NCBI GenBank assembly: GCA_900660155.1
Contig: CABFPE010000175.1
Location: 635,754 to 699,753 of the forward strand
Direction: 5' to 3'
From: Hofstenia miamia
Lineage: Eukaryota > Xenacoelomorpha > Acoela > Hofsteniidae
Length of the DNA: 64,000 nt
In this document: positions 13,080-24,752 of the stretch, in pieces
Layout of the letters: every line of letters starts with the position of its first letter
How positions within the stretch are numbered: the first letter of the stretch is position 1
Position numbers and translations under genes: made by a program
Notes under the pieces: model-generated
Seen by the model: only the letters and a program-made list of their open reading frames with translations
The model's database searches: none
What the model was told of the DNA's origin: nothing

Positions 13080-13647
13080 TACCCAACTGAGTCATAATCT
13101 CCTTCTGTGCAGCCTCCGTTGACTGCTTGTTCTGGATGGCGAGCCTACTGGCGATCTTCCTGATGGTCTTTGTTGCTCCCAACCAAGCTCTTCACACTTG
13201 TCGTCATTCTTGCGGTGCTTCCTCAGCTCAGCAGCCAGTCGTGGCACTCACTCCATTAATGTTGAGAGGATTGAGCGGGTTTGCTATGGTGACGTCTATT
13301 GCTCCTGCTTTTCCAAGGGACCAGACGGGGATCAGAACATCCGTAGGCTGTGTGAGCAAGCAGGAGTGATCCAAGTTGGCACCCTGTTCGAGTAAGGGAT
13401 TCATTAAGGCTCTACTTGCACTGTTGAAGATAGTATCCCGTATGATGTTGTGGCAGAATATCGCATCTGGCCCTCTCTTGCATGTCAGCATGTGGTGTCC
13501 AAGGGGATCAAGCAGATTCTCTGGACACAATGGACACTTGGCTTCTGTACACGCCAGGGGTAGTACCAGCCTGTGCTTTAGATGTACCTGTACTTCCTCT
13601 GGTTCAAGTCTGAAGCCCAACCTGGGGATGGGTTGGCCATCAACCAT
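13080..13647 (-). pseudogene. LINE CCHC knuckle and restriction-like endonuclease
   Basis: The downstream part of the LINE polyprotein. A CCHC-type knuckle is visible (CPLCPENLLDPLGHHMLTC). It is followed by PTDVLIPVWSLGKAGAIDVT, which matches the conserved P-D...D core of the restriction-like endonuclease that nicks target DNA in R2-type elements. A stop follows SATTGC. A shifted frame then continues with the family's RKHRKNDDKCEELGW segment, and another with the tail ending ARAIIARSP, so at least two frameshifts are present. Confidence 0.75.
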
Positions 13648-13700
13648 GTGGATGCGTTTGGTGACGAAACTTCAAGTAGACAGACTCATTCTGATGGACT

Positions 13701-14609
13701 TTAAATGTCTTCCAAACAAATCTCTATTGCAGTTACTTCCTCAAAACAACTTAGCACTGCGTCATCGAAACAACCCAACATCTCTTGTGCCTGATCCAGT
13801 GGACAGCACCTGGCAAGGTGTGCTAGCTTACAAAGGCTTCCACATTGTCGCAGGAGTGAAACTGCTATTTGTGGATCGCCAAGGGTTGACAGCTTGTTCA
13901 GAAGCGGCTCAGCTGTTTGAGACTTGGAAATGATGTAATCATTGCAATAGTCATTACTTCCAATTGGCGCTCCAAGAATTTCCAGATTCGGCTGGTGGAA
14001 TTTTTTGATCTCCTCGGGGAATGCAGACAGGTCGAGGCGGCAGAAAATCTCGCATTTTTTGAGGTTGAGCTCCAGTCCTGACCACTCCATTGCCTGTTGG
14101 ATGCAGGCCAGGCATCTCATAATGGACGATCTGGTTCCACAAATCGCTCCATCGTCCAAATACCACATATTCATTAGCAAGTCGTCAATCTCGTCAATCT
14201 CGAGCACCAATCTGTTAAGTGCGATAGCGAACATCAAAGGCCCTAAAGGATCGCCTTGTTGCACTCCAGCTGCTGATAAAAACTCGCCAGTCACGTGCCA
14301 CAACCTAGGATGTGTCTGATAGCAGTAAATGACCCATGGAAGTATTTCAGGGAAGTGCTTCGAGCATTCATCCATGACTGCTTGTCTGGATACAGTATTG
14401 AAAGCATTTCGCATGTCAACTTTCAAAATTGCGAAGTCATCGTCGTTCCAGTGTTCTTTCACAACTTCCCTCAGCTTGTGTACAACTTTTTCCATACCTC
14501 CAGGACACGCAACTCCAAACTGGTGAGGTTGAAAGAGCTGACGGGCTTCCTCACTTGTGACTGCACAAATGCATTTCCCAGCAAGACGTCGATAGATCTC
14601 TCCCATCAC
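13701..14609 (-). pseudogene. LINE reverse transcriptase domain
   Basis: A 302-residue open frame with reverse transcriptase landmarks in order: FAILKVDMRNAFNTVS (palm motif A aspartate), AGVQQGDPLGPLMFAIAL (motif B), WYLDDGAICG (motif C; YLDD in place of the common YADD), then LNLKKCEIF. It primes cDNA synthesis at a nicked target in this class of element. It is continuous within itself but separated from the upstream and downstream parts by frame changes. Confidence 0.85.
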
Positions 14610-14615
14610 AATGGG

Positions 14616-15460
14616 TCATATATCTAACTGAGCAGCTGGGGCAGACTTTCTCAGGGCGACTAAAGCTGCTCCAGCGAGCACTGGGGCAACCTCTTGAAGA
14701 GCTTTACCAGAGGCAAGGTGATTCATGAATTTTCTCAGGGTAGAAATGAAAGACACTGGCAAGGTTGCTTCAGCTGCCTCACAAAGGTGGTCAATTCTCA
14801 ATCCTGATGGCCCACATGCTGTTCCCTTAGTGAAGGAATGTAGAATATACAATCTCTTGAAATCTGGACCTAGCTGAACAGGAGCAGAATTAATAGCAGG
14901 TATCACTGGAGCTTCCTTGGATCGGGACTTGTGTTCGGAGCAAGTCCCTTAGAGCACAGGACTCTACTAGCCTTCCCAAACAAGCCCTCCTCAGCAAAGG
15001 CGATGGCGGCATCTCTGGTTTTTTGCACGTCTGACTGGACAGTTTTCTTGTCTGTTTGCAATTTAATTGCAGCTTGTTCCGCATCTCGCCACAGAGAGCC
15101 CTCCTCAGCAAAGGCGATGGCGGCATCTCTGGTTTTTTGCACGTCTGACTGGACAGTTTTCTTGTCTGTTTGCAATTTAATTGCAGCTCGTTCCGCATCT
15201 CACCACAGAGTGACTTTGTCACCATCCATCCAGTGGTTGCAAAGTGCCACTATGTCGGCTTTATGAGAGTTCTTCCCAGCTCTTTTGGCAGTGGGCAAGA
15301 CACACTTAGGCGACATCAGCAAGTGAATGTATGCGTCCGTAGTCTTCTGATGGACTGCCTTGCTAATAGCATCTTGCAAGACCCGGCTGAATGCTTGCCT
15401 CGCCATTGCCATAACATGCTTCAGAGTAGGTCTTCTTAGGCTTGCAACCTCAGCAAGCAT
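14616..15460 (-). pseudogene. LINE central region between finger and RT
   Basis: Three overlapping minus-strand frames carry a recognisable family segment: VASLRRPTLKHVMAMARQAF near 15450, then RDAAIAFAEEGLFGKASRVL near 15000, then GTACGPSGLRIDHLCEAA near 14800 leading into the reverse transcriptase. The region contains an in-frame 114-bp tandem duplication (14983-15210). Confidence 0.65.
14983..15210 (-). repeat. in-frame 114-bp tandem duplication inside the LINE
   Basis: Two adjacent copies, 14983-15096 and 15097-15210, begin agccctcctcagcaaagg and differ at only a few bases. The 114-bp period is 38 codons, so the reading frame is kept. Confidence 0.9.
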
Positions 15461-15507
15461 GGCAGATCAGAATTAGGAGCTTCCATCAACCTAGCATGTG
15501 CGTGGCA

Positions 15508-15840
15508 TCACTGATTGTGTGAGTGATGTGACCTTTTTGACAGTAATTTGCCACAATTACACACGTATTTATTGTTGCTCTCCAGCCAATCTCTGGGAAC
15601 GGACCCCGGAAGAACACCTTTGGTATGTCGTTCAAGATGCTGGATTACGCCATTAACAGAGAGACACATTGCGCAATTTTCAACGGCACATCTCAGGCCA
15701 GCGGAGTCTGCTCCTCGAGGTTGCATTGGTGATAATGTTAGATTTGAAAATTGCTGCGTGAGCCCTGTGCTTGTCTGCACATTTGTGTTCGCGGAGTCAA
15801 TCACCACAGTGTTACTTTGTTTCTTTTTCCTTTGTTTCAT
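15508..15840 (-). pseudogene. N-terminal zinc-finger segment of the LINE
   Basis: A 110-residue frame starting with a true ATG at 15840. It begins with a basic run (KQRKKKQ). It has one C2H2-like finger (CAMCLSVNGVIQHLERH) and a second cysteine-histidine cluster near the end (CNCGKLLSKRSHHSH). Such N-terminal fingers bind target DNA in R2-type elements. A frame change follows. Confidence 0.65.
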
Positions 15841-15986
15841 TGTATTCTAACCGTCAACTTTAATTATCTGGAAATTTGCTACTTTTTTTGTTCTTTGATC
15901 AATATCTTTGTAGAATAGTTGTAACTTGAATATGATTTCCTTATGTGTTTATTATTTCATAAGCGTCATGGTTATATATATATATA

Positions 15987-16982
15987 GGCTGCCCCAGAAA
16001 AAACTATTGGTTGCTATCTTAGCTCAAATTAACTAATCTGTAAGTTTATCAAATGTCTTCAAAATTATACAAAGTAAGCAAAGTCACATGATATTATAGA
16101 AAATCAGTTACAAGTGGCAATAATATCTTAAGTCAAATTGACATGCAGCAAAGAACACATTTATCACTTCTTTGAATCACTAAGACGTAACAAGGTTGAT
16201 GCCAAAACCACATGTGAAATGATCAAGAAAGCATGGCCTGAACACAAACTTTCATTACAGTGTGTACACAAAATAATGCAGGAATTTAAGGAAAGAAATT
16301 AATGTCATTTGACAGAAAGAGTGGATCAGGACTACCACAAAGTAACCAAAGGAAAAGTTCAATTGAGTAAGTGTGAGAGTTAATTGTACAAAACAATGCA
16401 CTTTGTGTTCATGACATTGCTGATGAGTTAGATATAAGTCAAAATATGACTCACAATATGTTACTCCAGAAATTTATATAAGTTTTCTTAAGGATCTAGA
16501 ATCTTTTCTATTCTGAAACATCACCTACCCATTACAATTTCATAATCTTTTTCTGCAGCATGATAATGCTACTCCCCACACTGCAGCCCTTACAAAATAC
16601 CTTTGGTGTAAGAAGGAGTTAAGCACTTGAAAAAACCATCATATTCACCAGATACCAATTTATGTGAGAAATTTGTCTTCCCATGACTAGTTTGGAAAGA
16701 AGGCATAATTTCTCAACTAATGATGAACTCCATTTTTTCTTGATGAAAGTAATATGACATCTTTTACAAAGGAAATGATATGAGAACACATGGAAATGCC
16801 AACATTAGATCTGACACAAATTATAGAGCTGCAAGGTGAATATATATAAAAATTATTACTTTTTCCACAATTATATGTTTTCTGTTATAATTTTTAACTA
16901 AAAGTTTTTTTCTATCAAGAATTTTGAAACTAAAATGTATATTTTATGAAATAATTAATGATGGCGGTTTTTTCTGGGACAA
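15987..16982 (+). mobile_element. mariner-like transposon relic
   Basis: About 1 kb, with terminal inverted repeats (left ggctgccccagaaaaaact, right ggcggttttttctgggac) and TATATA sequence on both sides. Translation of the middle shows decayed mariner pieces. A helix-turn-helix segment lies near 16390-16450 (NNALCVHDIADELDIS read across a frame). A catalytic block near 16560 reads HDNATPHTAALTKYL and is followed by degenerate PPYSPD-like sequence. Many stops make it inactive. Confidence 0.75.
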
Positions 16983-16993
16983 TATATATATAN

Positions 16994-18240
16994 AAAATAG
17001 TTATTGAGGTGATTAAGAAGAATGGTACTAAATTTAACTGTATATGCATAATATGTTAAATGGGGATGTCTTGAAGCATGTGGATGTGGATTTATATAAT
17101 ATAGAGGTATATTTTGTAACATTACATAGATAACTAAATATTATATAATAATATTTACCTTTTTTCTGTACATTTTCATAATAATTCAGATGGAGGCGTC
17201 AAAAGAAGAGTTCGACGATTTGAAGAATTGGCAGCTTTTAGATCGGTGACATTTGGGATTCGAAATGAAAAGTGAAAAATTAGGCCAGGTTAGAAGAATG
17301 CTTTTAAGACGAAAGTGATATTAGCAATTCCTTAACGAGATAAGTGGATTCCATCTTGGGCGAAGAGGTTGGAGTTGATACTTCATGGTGGATTCAGAAA
17401 GCTTTTGAAGACTGGAATAACGTTGAATTTATTATTAGAGAGACGTGATAAGGCTTCATTAAATCTAGTGATGACATGATTCTTCTGTAGAGCAGAATGT
17501 TTACAGACTGGAGTAATTTCTAGGAAATAGATGAACCGCAAAGTGAATTTTCAATGGATTAGAGATACAAACTGATTGATGTTCTGTTGAAATTGATTAT
17601 TGTCTGTAGATTTGAGTGCATCAATGAGGCCAGTATTTATGAAGACGGAGTTGAGTTGCGTTGTAGGATATTTCTGGATCTTCTGAGAGATTTGATGAGA
17701 TTTGTGACTAGGATATGAGTGAATTGCTGTTGTTTAATTTGAAAAATGATTGTGAGAACTGACATACTTCAATATACTGCTTCCAATGAAGAGAGAGGTA
17801 GTTCCGGGCTTGATAGATTTTAAATGAGGCTTGAGATGAGTGTATTGTTGACGGACATTTTGAGGTTGAGGCGATCGATTTTCTGGATGATATTGTCTGA
17901 AAGATTGATATCAATGAGGAGAAGGTGAAGGCGATCTGGAGTTTTTACATTAAGAGGAGTGTATGATGGGGTTTCTTCTGAGAATGGTGAATGAGCAAGA
18001 CTAGTGGCCTAGGCTGAAGTAGAACTGAGAGAGTTTTTGAGAAGGAGCAGGAGAGCTTCAGCAGCGTTTTCTTTATTAAGACGAGAGAAGAGTTGATGAA
18101 GCAGCGTTTTCTTTTTATCTTTGATAAAAGCATTTGCCGCATCCAGGGACATAGCACCAGCAAACACGTTCAAGATGATTGGCGGAGGAAAAGCAAGACA
18201 TGACTGTCTCCGGTGAGATCTGACATAATTTTATATAATG
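16994..18240 (-). mobile_element. LINE ORF1-region fragment, minus strand
   Basis: The first 568 bp (16994-17561) are a near-identical inverted copy of 22157-22724, which runs into a LINE endonuclease ORF. The minus-strand continuation to 18240 is serine- and leucine-rich, pieced together from short frames (for example SPDRLHLLLIDINLSDNI near 17930), and probably belongs to the same LINE's first ORF. A single N at 16993 marks a contig join. Confidence 0.55.
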
Positions 18241-20174
18241 AACTTAGCAAAATAAATGCTAAAGGATATTCAAAAATATTTATATGTAAATGTAATTTGT
18301 ATTAAATGCCTGTTTGCAAATATTGAAATAAACTAAATGAAAGCATAAATGATTTATTCATTATCTTTTTTGAATTATGCTTTAAGCCCTCTTAGAATTG
18401 TTAAAATGTAATTGAAGTTGTTGTTTTTACTTAAAGAATCCCTTATTTGAATTTCACGCTTTTAAATAGATGCTCATTTATTGATTAAAAGAAATTTAGT
18501 GATCTTAAAATGCTATTGCCCCCAGTCAAGAGAACATATAAAAATACCTGTTCTGCTTAAATGAATTAGAATACCTGTTCTTCTTTAATGAATTAGAATA
18601 ATACTTAACCTCCTAAAATAATTTACAACAAATTTATATTATCTACATATCACTGCTAAAATTAACTACAATAAAGCCTTTGGTACAATAATCAGCATAA
18701 ACAAATTTGAGTAAATGCAATAAAATATAGTCACATAATAAAGCTGTTGAGTAGTAGTCACCCAAATTGATGATGAGGTTACAGTCAAATGCATCAACAA
18801 CCACAACTCTGTGATTGAAGTTCTCACTCTGCTTCCTCCATCTTTAAGAGGCATGTTACCACAGAAGACAAGGGACAAAATGTAAATAAATAGTTTTTGT
18901 GTAGGATTCGCAAGCAAGTCTAGAACTGAGCCATGATAATTCTAATGTTAACAATCTTACTGTATTTGTATCAGGTAACAATCACTCATTCACTTATTAT
19001 TCTTAAATAGAGCAGAGCACCATAAGCATGTACTCAAACTCACAGTCCTAATCAAGCTTTACCTTAGTATTTGGAAACCATTACCCGGTAACCACCATGT
19101 TATTGCAATAGTCATTGCATTTGGGCTAGCTTATAAATGTTTACATTATCTTGAAAATTCATGATGTAAGCTAACACAACCTTTTTAAAACAGAAATTAC
19201 AGATTAAAATCCTAATTGAAATACAACTATATTTTTATATAATAAGAATTTGATATATTATTGCTAAAGGCATGTCAAATTAGCAATGTTTTTAACTGTC
19301 AAATAACATTAATTTTTATAATATTAAATTTGCTAATGGTAAACAAGAAAAATGTATTTTTAATGATATTCCAGATCCCTGGTTCTCCTCAATATACATA
19401 CTCCAAATTTAACAACTCAAAGACAGAGGTGTCATGAGAGCTGAATATCACTCACTGTTGCAAGGCTAAATCTACATTTACAGTGAAATAAAACTATATG
19501 AAGTAATACAAAATAATAAATCAACTTTTGGTGATTGTCAAGAGGCAATACAAAATATGTGATCATTAAATCTATCAGATGCACAAAAAACATTAGAAGA
19601 AAAAATAACAAATTTAATGTTCAAAATAAGCTACCTATTATAAAAATGCACAAAATATAGAAGTATATTAACACAATGATTATATTTCTATCATAAATCT
19701 AATTAACAGAGGCATGCTAAATAGGTTTTGTTCAATTGTAGACTGTTATTTTCATAATGCATAGTTACAATTATTTGATTGCAGTTACAGAATTTAATAA
19801 TCTAAACTAAGTAGAAAGCTAATTGAATACATTTTAATGAAATACATTTATTAATTAAAATTTATAATTTCAATTTCATTGAAATAGTGTTACATTATCT
19901 ACTGTTTTGAGCATGGCTTGTGGTAGACACTTTGTTCCTTCTGCTGTTGTGTGCACATGGGATTGTGCTTCCTCTGTGATTTCCATGTGTTTTCAATTTT
20001 CATCCACAACTGTTTTTCTGAAAACAAGTTGCACTGAATTACATTGATTGAGCAATGGCACTCAAGAGATAACTTAGTTCTAATTTGATGTTTTACTCAC
20101 AATACACAACATATGCTTAGCTTTCAGCCTGTTATTCTAGTCTTAGAATTTATTGCTTACTATTTTATCATAGG
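18241..20174. other. AT-rich intergenic DNA, no gene seen
   Basis: No supported gene or transposon end. A short near-repeat (GAATTAGAATA...CCTGTTCT) occurs at 18564-18602. Confidence 0.45.
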
Positions 20175-21513
20175 TGAAAATTATCGACCAATAACCATCA
20201 CAAATCCCTTTTCCAAAGTATTTGAAAAGTTATTGAGTAAGCAAATAAATGCTTACATTACACAAAATAGCATACTTGCAGATAGCCAATTCGGATTTAG
20301 AAACGGATTCAGCACAACAGATGCCTTACTTTCAATTACAGAGACTACAAGATTAGCATTAAATAGAAATGTATGTTCTTCCATAGCTCTATTGGACCTG
20401 AGCAAGGCGTTTGATAGCCTGAATATTAATATTCTAGACAGAAAGCTTCAATGTTATGGTTTTGACATTAGCGCCCGAAATATGATTTGCAGCTTTATAT
20501 CAAATAGAAAGCAACGAGTGCGTCTGGGAAATATATATTCAACTTATGAATATACAAATAAGGGTGTCCCACAGGGTAGTGTGCTAGGGCCAATTCTCTT
20601 CACACTATACATTAATGATATTGTAAAAAGTGTATCCTGCAATATATACCAATATGCTGATGATACATGTCTTGTTAGTAGACATAAAAGTGCATTAATC
20701 GCTACAAGACAATTAGAATCTAACATCAGGTTAATTAAAAATTATTTTTCTCAAAATAAACTAACTATGAACAATAAAAAGACACAATTCATAATCTTTG
20801 CTCCAAATGAACAAATACAAATAACAAAAAATCTCTCGTTAACAGTTGATAACTACAGCACACCAATTGTACAATCCAAATTTGTAAAGTATCTTGGAGT
20901 GGAGATCGATTCTAATTTTTCATACACAAAATTCATAAAGACCAAGGTTAGAAACATGGCAGCAGGTGTCCATTACTTAAGGGAAATTAGGATGATATCA
21001 CAAAATAAACAACTTCTATACTCCTTTGTATTCAGTCAATTCATGTATGCATGTACACTCCTAAACTGTATTAGTGTAGAACATCAAGAGCGAATAAATA
21101 CTGTATTCAACTGGGCACTAACTACTCTATTTCAAATTTGTAAACAGGATACTGGTAGCAAGCTACAACAACTGCAAATGCTCTCTCCAAGATACTACAT
21201 AATGCAAGCTAGCTTGGAAATACTCTACAAACATATAAATAGTCCATCAATATCTACGAGTTTCTTAAGTGAAGTAATTACTTACAATTTACGCTCTAAA
21301 ACTTGCATAAATAATGAGAAAATAAAATGTAAAAAATTTAATACTTCTTTTGCAGTAACTGTGACGAAATTATGGAACAGTCTTGATATAAACATCAAAA
21401 ACGCCCCAAATATTAAATCTTTCAAAAGATTGCTAAAAGAGAACCTACTTGCCCATCAGTTTAAAATAGGTTCATCAAAACGACTAAATGCATGGCAAAA
21501 CTGGGTAAACTGA
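20113..21513 (+). CDS. LINE ORF2 fragment: reverse transcriptase
   Basis: A 466-residue open frame. Residues from about 21 on are the reverse transcriptase of a CR1/Jockey/L2-type non-LTR retrotransposon, which copies element RNA into DNA at the target site. Landmarks in order are ENYRPITITNPFSKVFEKLL, SQFGFRNGFSTTDALL, ALLDLSKAFDSLN (motif A), GVPQGSVLGPILFTLYIND (motif B), YQYADDTCL (motif C) and KYLGVEIDSNFSY. The first 20 residues and the missing endonuclease suggest a 5'-truncated insertion starting near 20174. The RT and C-terminal part are uninterrupted and end at a stop before a T/G-rich tail, so this is one of the younger LINE pieces in the window. Confidence 0.88.
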   Translation: MLSFQPVILVLEFIAYYFIIGENYRPITITNPFSKVFEKLLSKQINAYITQNSILADSQFGFRNGFSTTDALLSITETTRLALNRNVCSSIALLDLSKAFDSLNINILDRKLQCYGFDISARNMICSFISNRKQRVRLGNIYSTYEYTNKGVPQGSVLGPILFTLYINDIVKSVSCNIYQYADDTCLVSRHKSALIATRQLESNIRLIKNYFSQNKLTMNNKKTQFIIFAPNEQIQITKNLSLTVDNYSTPIVQSKFVKYLGVEIDSNFSYTKFIKTKVRNMAAGVHYLREIRMISQNKQLLYSFVFSQFMYACTLLNCISVEHQERINTVFNWALTTLFQICKQDTGSKLQQLQMLSPRYYIMQASLEILYKHINSPSISTSFLSEVITYNLRSKTCINNEKIKCKKFNTSFAVTVTKLWNSLDINIKNAPNIKSFKRLLKENLLAHQFKIGSSKRLNAWQNWVN

Positions 21514-21639
21514 AACACGTCTGTAAATAACTTTTTGTTTTGTTTTGTTTTTTGTTTTTGTTGTTTTTGTCTTTGTTTTGTTTAGTCATATTGTAATTAT
21601 TTAGCATATATTTCTTGAAATATAGCTTGTTCCAATTAT

Positions 21640-21788
21640 TATATTATTATTATTCTCTCCAATGCTATGCCTTAGAAACTCTAACAAAATCGGATTTATT
21701 ATTAAAAATTCTCAATCTCTATATGATTTTAAAACATTTAATAGTGAAATTAAGTTAAAATCTGCTTTTCCTAATTGCATATTGTGAG
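21640..21788 (+). pseudogene. possible LINE ORF2 C-terminal fragment
   Basis: A short plus-strand frame ending in the pattern SLYDFKTFNSEIKLKSAF and a stop. It resembles the last residues of LINE ORF2 proteins. It lies just after the longer LINE and may be a piece of a second copy. Confidence 0.35.
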
Positions 21789-22156
21789 ATATATATTTAA
21801 TATTTGAATACAATGAGTAAATCGCCTTGAAGAAGTATTTATTTCATTTTATCAGTTTCTGATAATTGTAATTTACACTATTTATTTATATATTTAGAAA
21901 ATGTAGTTTAAATCATTTAACCATTGTTGTTGTGTTTTTATAATCTCATACACAATTACAAGTATATTTTAAGTACTATACATATACTTAAATTTATTTT
22001 ATATAGCTTTGATATTTATTTTCAATTAAAAAATTTACTTCTTTCATGCAAACTGTGTACGACTATGCGTTTTGTAAAATCAATCAATTTAATCATTTTG
22101 CGAAAATGTATTTTTTATGAAAATGTGTTAGTCTTTTTGTAATTAAAAATGTTTGN

Positions 22157-22879
22157 TAATCCATTGAAAATTCACTTTGCGGTTCATCTATTTCCTAGAA
22201 ATTACTCCAGTCTGTAAACATTCTGCTCTACAGAAGAATCATGTCATCACTAGATTTAATGAAGCCTTATCACGTCTCTCTAATAATAAATTCAACGTTA
22301 TTCCAGTCTTCAAAAGCTTTCTGAATCCACCATGAAGTATCAACTCCAACCTCTTCGCCCAAGATGGAATCCACTTATCTCGTTAAGGAATTGCTAATAT
22401 CACTTTCGTCTTAAAAGCATTCTTCTAACCTGGCCTAATTTTTCACTTTTCATTTCGAATCCCAAATGTCACCGATCTAAAAGCTGCCAATTCTTCAAAT
22501 CGTCGAACTCTTCTTTTGACGCCTCCTTCATCTGAATTATTATGAAAATGTACAGAAAAAAGGTAAATGTTATTATATAATATTTAGTTATCTATGTAAT
22601 GTTACAAAATATACCTTTATATTATATAAATCCACATCCACATGCTTCAAGACATCCCCATTTAACATATTATGCATATACAGTTAAATTTAGTACCATT
22701 CTTCTTAATCACCTCAATAACTATTTTTATTCCATTAGATTACTTCTTTCAGGAGATATTAAACTCAACCCACGACCAATTCTAGAAGAATATCAAATAG
22801 AAAATAAACTAAAAAACTACTGTAATAACTATAAATTTGTTTATCTCAATGCTAGAAGCCTCAATGCAAACAGAAATGG
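22157..22879 (+). mobile_element. LINE 5' part: ORF1 tail and start of endonuclease ORF
   Basis: After the single N at 22156, the first 568 bp are the inverted twin of 16994-17561. The plus strand then opens (from about 22737) into a frame reading LLLSGDIKLNPRP and, further on, FVYLNARSLNANRN. This is the typical opening of CR1/L2-type LINE ORF2 proteins, just before the apurinic endonuclease domain. The coding sequence runs into the N gap at 22880, so the rest of this copy is unknown. It could be the missing 5' part of the same family as 20113-21513. Confidence 0.7.
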
Positions 22880-23879
22880 NNNNNNNNNNNNNNNNNNNNN
22901 NNNNNNNNNNNNNNNNNNNNNNNNNNNNNNNNNNNNNNNNNNNNNNNNNNNNNNNNNNNNNNNNNNNNNNNNNNNNNNNNNNNNNNNNNNNNNNNNNNNN
23001 NNNNNNNNNNNNNNNNNNNNNNNNNNNNNNNNNNNNNNNNNNNNNNNNNNNNNNNNNNNNNNNNNNNNNNNNNNNNNNNNNNNNNNNNNNNNNNNNNNNN
23101 NNNNNNNNNNNNNNNNNNNNNNNNNNNNNNNNNNNNNNNNNNNNNNNNNNNNNNNNNNNNNNNNNNNNNNNNNNNNNNNNNNNNNNNNNNNNNNNNNNNN
23201 NNNNNNNNNNNNNNNNNNNNNNNNNNNNNNNNNNNNNNNNNNNNNNNNNNNNNNNNNNNNNNNNNNNNNNNNNNNNNNNNNNNNNNNNNNNNNNNNNNNN
23301 NNNNNNNNNNNNNNNNNNNNNNNNNNNNNNNNNNNNNNNNNNNNNNNNNNNNNNNNNNNNNNNNNNNNNNNNNNNNNNNNNNNNNNNNNNNNNNNNNNNN
23401 NNNNNNNNNNNNNNNNNNNNNNNNNNNNNNNNNNNNNNNNNNNNNNNNNNNNNNNNNNNNNNNNNNNNNNNNNNNNNNNNNNNNNNNNNNNNNNNNNNNN
23501 NNNNNNNNNNNNNNNNNNNNNNNNNNNNNNNNNNNNNNNNNNNNNNNNNNNNNNNNNNNNNNNNNNNNNNNNNNNNNNNNNNNNNNNNNNNNNNNNNNNN
23601 NNNNNNNNNNNNNNNNNNNNNNNNNNNNNNNNNNNNNNNNNNNNNNNNNNNNNNNNNNNNNNNNNNNNNNNNNNNNNNNNNNNNNNNNNNNNNNNNNNNN
23701 NNNNNNNNNNNNNNNNNNNNNNNNNNNNNNNNNNNNNNNNNNNNNNNNNNNNNNNNNNNNNNNNNNNNNNNNNNNNNNNNNNNNNNNNNNNNNNNNNNNN
23801 NNNNNNNNNNNNNNNNNNNNNNNNNNNNNNNNNNNNNNNNNNNNNNNNNNNNNNNNNNNNNNNNNNNNNNNNNNNNNNN
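22880..23879. other. assembly gap of exactly 1000 Ns
   Basis: A run of exactly 1000 Ns, probably a placeholder of unknown true length. Open frames drawn across it in either strand are meaningless. Confidence 0.95.
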
Positions 23880-24018
23880 ATTGAAGGGTTTTTACATGGA
23901 CACATGTATATGGTTGGCTCCGCTCATGCAATGATGAAGATATGTGCTAAAACATGTGCTTTTGTCTGAATTACATACAAATAAGAATTTTTGTAAAATT
24001 TTCAAATTCATTCCATGG

Positions 24019-24090
24019 CTAGTGTTCAGATAATGAGGCCGTCTAATGCCCATGGGAACAACAACTATCCTGAAACATTTTGTTTTCGGA
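24019..24090 (+). repeat. dispersed repeat, copy 1
   Basis: The stretch from ctagtgttcagataatga to ttttgttttcgga matches the reverse complement of 34282-34355 over about 70 bp, including ATGCCCATGGGAACAA and ACTATCCTGAAA. Outside this block the two sites differ. Family unknown. Confidence 0.6.
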
Positions 24091-24752
24091 AGTCTCGTTC
24101 AGGCGTGCTGAACGCAAATTCAGAGGTTGTCGCACTATCTAATGGTGCTTTAAGATTTGAAATATCTTCATTAGTTCGTGAGTTATAAGCGTTTAAAAAT
24201 TTTTGCTGAAATCACTACAGTTTTTTAAAAAATTTCTAGAGGAAATAGGGTTAATAAGAGTTTGAAATTATGAATTATATTTTTTTTACCTTAGCCATTT
24301 TCAAAGCTAAATTTTTGTGACTTTTCCTGAATTTCTGTCTAAGCTAATTCCTGAGATTGACTGCTTCAAATATTATAAATGTTCATAGATATTGGTATAT
24401 ACTAGGTGAACGTTGTTTGACGAGAAAAAGCAAATGCTATTTAGGTGCTTTTTCTTAATTTTTTTCGCAAATTTGAGATTGAAATCAATAATGGATGACA
24501 TTATGTCCATTCCTATATCTTAATTGGTATTTTTCTTTATTACCTTTACCAAGAAGGCACTCTTTCATTTCTGCTTGTCTAACTGTCTGTCTGTTTTTCT
24601 GTTTGGCAGCAAAATTTCTCAAAGAATAATGAATGGATATTTATGAAAAATTATGAAGTATTTTTTAAATGCAAATTAATGTATAATGTATATGGGTGCA
24701 TACAAAGTCACATATGGTGTAATTCACAAAAATATAGTTTGTTTTGAAATTA

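Larger units (their letters stand above)
13040..15840 (-). mobile_element. restriction-like-endonuclease LINE (R2-group-like), decayed
   Basis: A single non-LTR retrotransposon read on the minus strand. In order it has an N-terminal zinc-finger segment (15840-15508), a central region (15460-14616), a reverse transcriptase (14609-13701), a CCHC-type knuckle and a restriction-like endonuclease (13647 to about 13080). It ends with a C-terminal helix-rich tail, frame-shifted, near 13150-13040. The endonuclease at the C-terminus, with no apurinic endonuclease at the N-terminus, places it with the R2, NeSL and Utopia type clades. I cannot choose between them. Frame changes and stops separate the parts, so it is inactive. 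Neither exact end was found. Confidence 0.8.

Noticed and set aside
13376-15266. Plus-strand open frames opposite the R2-like LINE
   Set aside because: Shadows of the minus-strand LINE coding sequence; they lack any domain of their own.
22599-23969. Very long open frames across the 1000-N gap
   Set aside because: They are open only because Ns are not read as stops. Only the part before 22880 has LINE similarity.
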